Part shown: positions 59,777 to 64,000 of the stretch, piece after piece
Position numbering within the stretch: position 1 is the stretch's first letter
How the letters are laid out: each line of letters opens with the position of its first letter
NCBI GenBank assembly: GCA_002307375.1
Contig: NTJI01000002.1
Span: 62,001-126,000 of the forward strand
Origin: Lysobacteraceae bacterium NML93-0399
Lineage (GTDB): Bacteria > Pseudomonadota > Gammaproteobacteria > Xanthomonadales > Xanthomonadaceae
DNA length: 64,000 nt
Reading direction: 5' to 3'
Notes under the pieces: model-generated
Seen by the model: the letters and a program-made list of their open reading frames with translations, nothing else
Database searches by the model: none
What the model was told of the DNA's origin: nothing
Program-made: the position numbers and the translations under genes

Positions 59777-60117
59777 AGGCTGGCCCCGTCGATCTGCACG
59801 ATCTTCAGCGAGGCCAGATCGATCCCGTCGATGCAGCGCACATTGACGCAGACCATCTCCGCGCCATCGGGGCCGACGCCGCGACTGTAGGGCGCGATGC
59901 CGCAGGTGCCACAGAAATGATGGTCGATGCTGTGCCGGTTGAAGCGGTAGGTCTGCGGCGCGCCGTCGCCGGTTTCGCGCAGCGCGTCGGCGGCGGCGAA
60001 TGCCAGCAGGCCGCCGCGCCGACGGCACATCGAACAGTTGCAGTCGAAGGCCTCGACGATGTCGCCGTCGAGTTCGAACGCCAGGCTGCCGCAGTGGCAG
60101 CGTCCCGTATGCGCCAT
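59773..60117 (-). CDS. GFA (glutathione-dependent formaldehyde-activating) family protein
   Basis: A 114-aa zinc-binding protein of the GFA/CENP-V family. The cysteines are in the right order: GRCHCGSLAFE, DCNCSMCRRRG and HFCGTCGIAPYSRG. GGAGAG precedes ATG 60117; the longer open frame to 60705 lies inside the efflux gene and is not coding. Family members include S-(hydroxymethyl)glutathione synthases, but most are uncharacterised. It overlaps the DUF4349 gene by 4 bp. Confidence 0.92.
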   Translation of the reverse strand: MAHTGRCHCGSLAFELDGDIVEAFDCNCSMCRRRGGLLAFAAADALRETGDGAPQTYRFNRHSIDHHFCGTCGIAPYSRGVGPDGAEMVCVNVRCIDGIDLASLKIVQIDGASL

Positions 60118-60254
60118 CGTCGTCTCTCCGGTTGGGGCGCGATTATGCGCTCCGCCACGACACCCGGCGCTGGCCAAGCGGGAACCGCGGCCCGGGCGCC
60201 CGCAGCATGCCCCGGCGGTCGGAGCCGTCCGCCGCGCTGCCAGGCGGCGAAGAC

Positions 60255-61778
60255 TCAATTCTCGCGAGGCACGGAGGGTGCTCGGATCCGATCGGGCACC
60301 GTCTCCGCGGTCGAACGCACGGCTTCGGCGGGCGCGGCATCGCGCGGCACCGACCAGCCACCGCCCAACGCGGTGTAGAGCGAGATCTGCGCGAGCGCGA
60401 ATGCGCGATTGGTGTCGAGCGCCTGCTGGCGTGCATCGAGCAGCGCGCGCTCGGCGTCGAGCAGGTCGGACAGGTTGGCGAGCCCGACCTCGTACGTGCG
60501 ACGCGCCATCGCCCGGGTGCGCTGGGCGCGCTCCAACGCTTCGCCGCGCGCGTTGCGCTGCGCTTGCCGCGCCGATAGCTGCGCCGACGCCGTCTCGACC
60601 TCCTGCAGGGCAGTGGCCAGGGCCCGGCGCAGTTCCACGAAGCCCGCATCGGCCTGGGCATCGGCCAGATCGATCGCCGCGCGGCTGGCGCCGAAATCGA
60701 GCCAAGGCAATCCCAGCTGCGCCGCCAGAGAACGCAGATCGGACGCGCCGGACAGATCGCCGACGGCAAGACCGCTGCGCCCGAGGGCGGCGCTGACGCC
60801 GAGCTTCGGGAACAGGTCACGACGACTGGCCAGGGCGGCAAGCTCGGCGGCGTCGAGGCCCGCCGCCGCGGCGATGACATCGGGCCGACGACGCAGCAGA
60901 TCGACCGGCTGGCCCGGTGGAATCTCGCCCTCGGCGCGGGGCACGCGGGTGTCCTCGCCCATGCGCGCGCGGACCGTGCCTGGCGGCCGGTCGATCAGGG
61001 TGTCGAGGGCGAACGTGGCCTCGGCCAGCGCGGCCTCGATGTCGCCGCGCTGCGCTTCCAGTCCGGCCCGCTGGGCCCCGGCGGCCTCGATGTCCAGACG
61101 TGTCACCTCGCCGAGACGGAAGCGGCCATCGGCCACGCGCTCGGACTCCCGCGCCAGCCGGACGGCTTCGTCGAGAAGCGATTTCTGCGCGAGCAATGCG
61201 CGCGCCTGGACGTAGCCCTGGGCGAGATTCGACGCCACCGCGAGGCGCACCGCGACCAGTTGCGCTTCGGCCGACTGCACCTGCCGCACGGCGCCGTCGC
61301 GCCGCAGCCGGTTGGCGCCGAACAGGTCGATCTCCCAGTTGGCCTGCAGGGCCAGTTGCCACGTGTCGAAATTGACGTCGCCGCCCACGTCCAGCTGCTC
61401 GCCGATCGGCGTGTCGGCCAGCGCATCGGTGTCGATGATCTGTCGGCTGGCCTGGCCGGCGAGATCGAGTTGCGGAGACAGCGCGGCGCGCGACTGGCGC
61501 AGCTGCGCGCGGGCCGTACGCAGTTGCGCGAGTGCGGCCTGCTGGTCGAGGTTGCGATGCAGCGCGGTGTCGACGAGTTCGGACAGCAGCGGATCGTCGA
61601 AGGTCTGCCACCAGCGCGCCAGCACCGCCGGATCGGCCGGATCGGCCGGGGCCGACGCTCCATCGGCGGCCGTGAAATAGCTCGCCGGCAACGGCGGCCG
61701 CTCGCGCACCGGCGGCGTGCTGCAGGCCGCCAGTGCCAGCGCGACGGCAAGCGCGGCGGCGATGCGGGACGTGCTCAT
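60255..61778 (-). CDS. Efflux transporter outer membrane lipoprotein (OprM/NodT family)
   Basis: Outer-membrane channel of a tripartite RND efflux pump. The 507-aa product has a lipobox (ALAVALALAACST) and the start of mature NodT-type proteins (WWQTFDDPLLSELVDTALHR). Paired long helices LDQQAALAQLRTARAQLRQS and AQLVAVRLAVASNLAQGYV, then LLRRRPDVIAAAAGLDAAEL, give the typical two-fold duplicated layout. It starts in an ATGA overlap with the permease gene upstream, so permease and channel are coupled. No adaptor gene is in view; it is probably to the right of the window. Confidence 0.94.
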   Translation of the reverse strand: MSTSRIAAALAVALALAACSTPPVRERPPLPASYFTAADGASAPADPADPAVLARWWQTFDDPLLSELVDTALHRNLDQQAALAQLRTARAQLRQSRAALSPQLDLAGQASRQIIDTDALADTPIGEQLDVGGDVNFDTWQLALQANWEIDLFGANRLRRDGAVRQVQSAEAQLVAVRLAVASNLAQGYVQARALLAQKSLLDEAVRLARESERVADGRFRLGEVTRLDIEAAGAQRAGLEAQRGDIEAALAEATFALDTLIDRPPGTVRARMGEDTRVPRAEGEIPPGQPVDLLRRRPDVIAAAAGLDAAELAALASRRDLFPKLGVSAALGRSGLAVGDLSGASDLRSLAAQLGLPWLDFGASRAAIDLADAQADAGFVELRRALATALQEVETASAQLSARQAQRNARGEALERAQRTRAMARRTYEVGLANLSDLLDAERALLDARQQALDTNRAFALAQISLYTALGGGWSVPRDAAPAEAVRSTAETVPDRIRAPSVPREN

Positions 61779-64000
61779 GCGGTGCCCTCGCGCCGGTCGT
61801 CGGCGCGTGTGTCGTCCTCGCGCGGCACACGGCAGATCAGCAGGTACAGACAGGGCACGACGACGAGCGTCAACACGGTGGCGAAGGCCAGTCCGCCCAT
61901 GATGGTCACCGCCAGCGAGGCGAACAGGTCGTCGAACAGCAACGGCACCATGCCCAGCACCGTGGTGCCCGCGGCCATCGTGACGGGCACCAGACGGCTG
62001 GTCGTCGCTTCCACGATTGCCGCGCGTCCGCTGCCGCCCTCGCCCAGCCGGCGGTCGATCTCCTCCACCAGCACGATCGCGTTCTTGATCAGCAGGCCGG
62101 TCAGGCTCAACAGTCCGAGCAGTGCGACGAAACCGAACGGCTGCCCGGACAGCGCAAGTCCCAGGGTCACGCCGCAGATCGACATCGGCACTGCGAGCCA
62201 GATCACCAAGGGCTGGCGTACGCGCGCGAACAGCAGCACCGTGACCAGGATCATGCCCAGATAGGGCAGCAGCAAGGTCTGCATCAGCGCGGTCTGCGCG
62301 TCACCCGCGCTTTCGAATTCGCCGCCCCAGGTCAGCGTGTAGCCGGGCGGCAGGGGCATGTCTTCGATGGCGTCGCGCACATGCGCATGCGCATCACTGG
62401 CCTCGACGCCGACCACCGGTTCGGCCTGCACGGCGATCGTGCGCACGCGGTCGCGGCGCTGGATTGCCGCATCTTCCTGCACCACGTCGACGCCGTCGGC
62501 CACCTGTGCAATGGGGATGTAGCGGCCGGCGCCGGCGCTCCAGGCGAGCCGGTCGAGGATCGCTTCGGCCTCCGGACGCTCGTCCTCGGGTGCGCGCACC
62601 AGCACCTGGCGTTGCTCGTCGCCCTCGCGCACGACCGCCAGGGGGACGCCTTCGGTCGCCATCGCCAGGGCGCTGGCGATGTCCTGCCGCCCGAGTCCGG
62701 CTTCGGCCATGCGCTGCAGATCCAGACGCGGCCGCAGGACCAGCTCGCGCTCGCCCCAGTCGTGGTGCACGTTCTCGAGCATGGGCGTGTCGCGGAAGAT
62801 GGCCTCCGCCCGGCCCGCGATCTCGCGCAGCACCTGCGGCGATGGCCCGCTGAAACGGGCCTCCACGCGCGCTTCGGAACTGCCGCCGAACATCAGCCGC
62901 GCCGCGTGCACCCGCAGATCGGGAAAGCGCGCCGGGGCCTCGTCGTTGAGCCGGACGAGCATGTCTTCGAGCACGTCGGCGTCGTCGACGAGCAGGATGA
63001 TCTGGGCGAACGCGCTGTCGGGCATGGCCGGCGCATAGGTCAACATGAAACGCGACGCGCCCTGCCCGACGAACGTCACCTGGTTGCGCACATCGGGAAA
63101 CTCTTCGGCCAGATAGCGCTCGACCTCGCGCGCGGCGGCATCGGTGGCGCGGATGTCGCTGCCCTGACGCGTATTGATGTCGACGAAGGCCATCGGCGTG
63201 GAGGCCGGCGGGAAGAACGACTGCGGCAGGAATCCGAACCCGATCACGCAGCCCACCGTCAGCACCGCCGCCAGCGCCACGGTCAGCCCCGCCTTGCCGA
63301 GGCGCCGATCGAGCACGCTGCGGAACCGGTCGTAGACCTTGCCCTGGTAGGGGCTGTCGCCCTCGTCATGGTCTTCGCTGCCCGAGCCTGCGTCGTCGCG
63401 GGCGCGCGCGTCGCGATCGGCAAGCCACCAGTAACCGAACAGGGGCACGACGGTGATGGCGAGCACCCAACTCAGAAGCAGCGAGATCAGGATCACCGAG
63501 AACAGCGAGAACAGGAACTCGCCGGTGGTGTCCTGCGACAGCCCGATGCCGGCGAAGGCGAGGATGCCGATGATCGTCGCGCCCAGCAGCGACCATTGCG
63601 TCGCGCGCACCGATTCGCTCGCAGCGCGCAGTGCCGCCCGGCCCTGGCGCAGTCGCACCTGCATGCCGTCGCAGATCACCACCGCGTTGTCGACCAGCAT
63701 GCCCATCGCGATCACCAGCGCCGCCAGCGACACGCGTTCGAGCTGCAGACCCAGCATGTACATCGCCAGCAGCGTGCCGCCGACCGTGAGCAGCAGCACC
63801 GTGCCGATGATCACGCCGGCCCGCCAGCCCATCACCAGACACAGCACGCCGATGACGATCGCAAGCGAGGTGGCGACGTTGATGGCAAAGCCCGTGACTG
63901 CTTCGTCCACCACGTCGGCCTGCTGGTAGATGGGGTGCAGCGCAACGCCGAGCGGCAGCGTCGGCTCCAGTCCAGCCAGGGCCTCGTCGACCGCGGCGCC
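61775..64000 (-). CDS. RND efflux transporter permease, C-terminal part (5' truncated by window edge)
   Basis: Inner-membrane proton-driven pump protein. The frame is open to base 64000, so the N-terminus lies beyond the window; 741 residues are visible, compared with the usual ~1,030. Visible are the membrane block (SLAALVIAMGMLVDNAVVIC, then GEFLFSLFSVILISLLLSWV), the second periplasmic loop, and the C-terminal membrane block (GLLSLTGLLIKNAIVLVEEI, GMVPLLFDDLFASLAVTIMG). TM4 reads LVDNAV, where AcrB has LVDDAI; the altered second Asp suggests a subfamily other than AcrB. Overlaps the outer-membrane channel gene by 4 bp. Confidence 0.93.
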   Translation of the reverse strand, partial: GAAVDEALAGLEPTLPLGVALHPIYQQADVVDEAVTGFAINVATSLAIVIGVLCLVMGWRAGVIIGTVLLLTVGGTLLAMYMLGLQLERVSLAALVIAMGMLVDNAVVICDGMQVRLRQGRAALRAASESVRATQWSLLGATIIGILAFAGIGLSQDTTGEFLFSLFSVILISLLLSWVLAITVVPLFGYWWLADRDARARDDAGSGSEDHDEGDSPYQGKVYDRFRSVLDRRLGKAGLTVALAAVLTVGCVIGFGFLPQSFFPPASTPMAFVDINTRQGSDIRATDAAAREVERYLAEEFPDVRNQVTFVGQGASRFMLTYAPAMPDSAFAQIILLVDDADVLEDMLVRLNDEAPARFPDLRVHAARLMFGGSSEARVEARFSGPSPQVLREIAGRAEAIFRDTPMLENVHHDWGERELVLRPRLDLQRMAEAGLGRQDIASALAMATEGVPLAVVREGDEQRQVLVRAPEDERPEAEAILDRLAWSAGAGRYIPIAQVADGVDVVQEDAAIQRRDRVRTIAVQAEPVVGVEASDAHAHVRDAIEDMPLPPGYTLTWGGEFESAGDAQTALMQTLLLPYLGMILVTVLLFARVRQPLVIWLAVPMSICGVTLGLALSGQPFGFVALLGLLSLTGLLIKNAIVLVEEIDRRLGEGGSGRAAIVEATTSRLVPVTMAAGTTVLGMVPLLFDDLFASLAVTIMGGLAFATVLTLVVVPCLYLLICRVPREDDTRADDRREGTA

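Overview
The window is a compact, GC-rich stretch of chromosome from a gammaproteobacterium. The protein sequences and gene neighbourhoods (maf-rng-yhdP-tldD, yjgA beside pmbA, rlmH-rsfS-nadD-holA-lptE-leuS, dnaE-accA-tilS, tilS-xseB-ispA) suggest the Xanthomonadaceae/Lysobacteraceae (Lysobacter- or Luteimonas-like). This placement comes from recognising sequences, not from a database search. About 60 protein genes are tightly packed. I see no tRNA, rRNA, CRISPR array, insertion sequence, integrase or phage gene.

Layout. Bases 1-6.5 kb carry housekeeping genes on the + strand: the 3' part of dnaE, accA, a secreted hypothetical, tilS, and overlapping xseB-ispA. From 6.5 to 17.3 kb most genes lie on the - strand: two DUF4870 membrane proteins, pmbA (TldE), then yjgA on +, then tldD, yhdP, rng and maf. 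Bases 17.4-19.4 kb hold a SIMPL-domain protein, a 57-aa small protein and a frameshifted TonB-like gene. The block from 19.5 to 25.5 kb is rlmH-rsfS-nadD-holA-lptE-leuS on -. From 25.7 to 38 kb come signalling and envelope genes: a CHASE3-GAF-GGDEF diguanylate cyclase, a secreted amidohydrolase, a three-gene membrane/XRE regulator operon with its own candidate operator, a CnoX/YbbN-type thioredoxin-TPR protein, a hotdog-fold protein, a kinase-FGE fusion, a DUF502 protein and a DUF885 lipoprotein. From 38 to 47 kb there are membrane transporters, a pair of M16 proteases (one lacking the zinc motif) and an alkaline phosphatase, separated by REP-like hairpins. From 47.4 to 53.9 kb lies a polyhydroxybutyrate turnover neighbourhood (3-hydroxybutyrate dehydrogenase, patatin-like phospholipase, PHB depolymerase), interrupted by a LysM protein of unknown role, hemJ and a methyltransferase. 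From 54 to 64 kb come a PadR regulator plus membrane sensor, a frameshifted cyclophilin lipoprotein, two acetyltransferases, an aldo/keto reductase, a DUF4349 lipoprotein, a GFA protein, and the outer-membrane and inner-membrane parts of an RND efflux pump. The pump permease runs off the right edge.

Most of the window is ordinary core genome. The less ordinary items are the three-gene overlapping regulator module with the ATGTCAA-N6-TTGACAT dyad over a near-consensus promoter, the signal-less LysM protein, the kinase-FGE fusion, the palindrome on the phaZ start region, a thioredoxin-TPR protein that keeps CGPC, and two single-base frameshifts (TonB-like, cyclophilin) that are either real gene decay or sequence errors. 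I found no clear undescribed multi-gene system; the regulator module at 28.8-30.3 kb and the LysM protein are the best candidates for follow-up.
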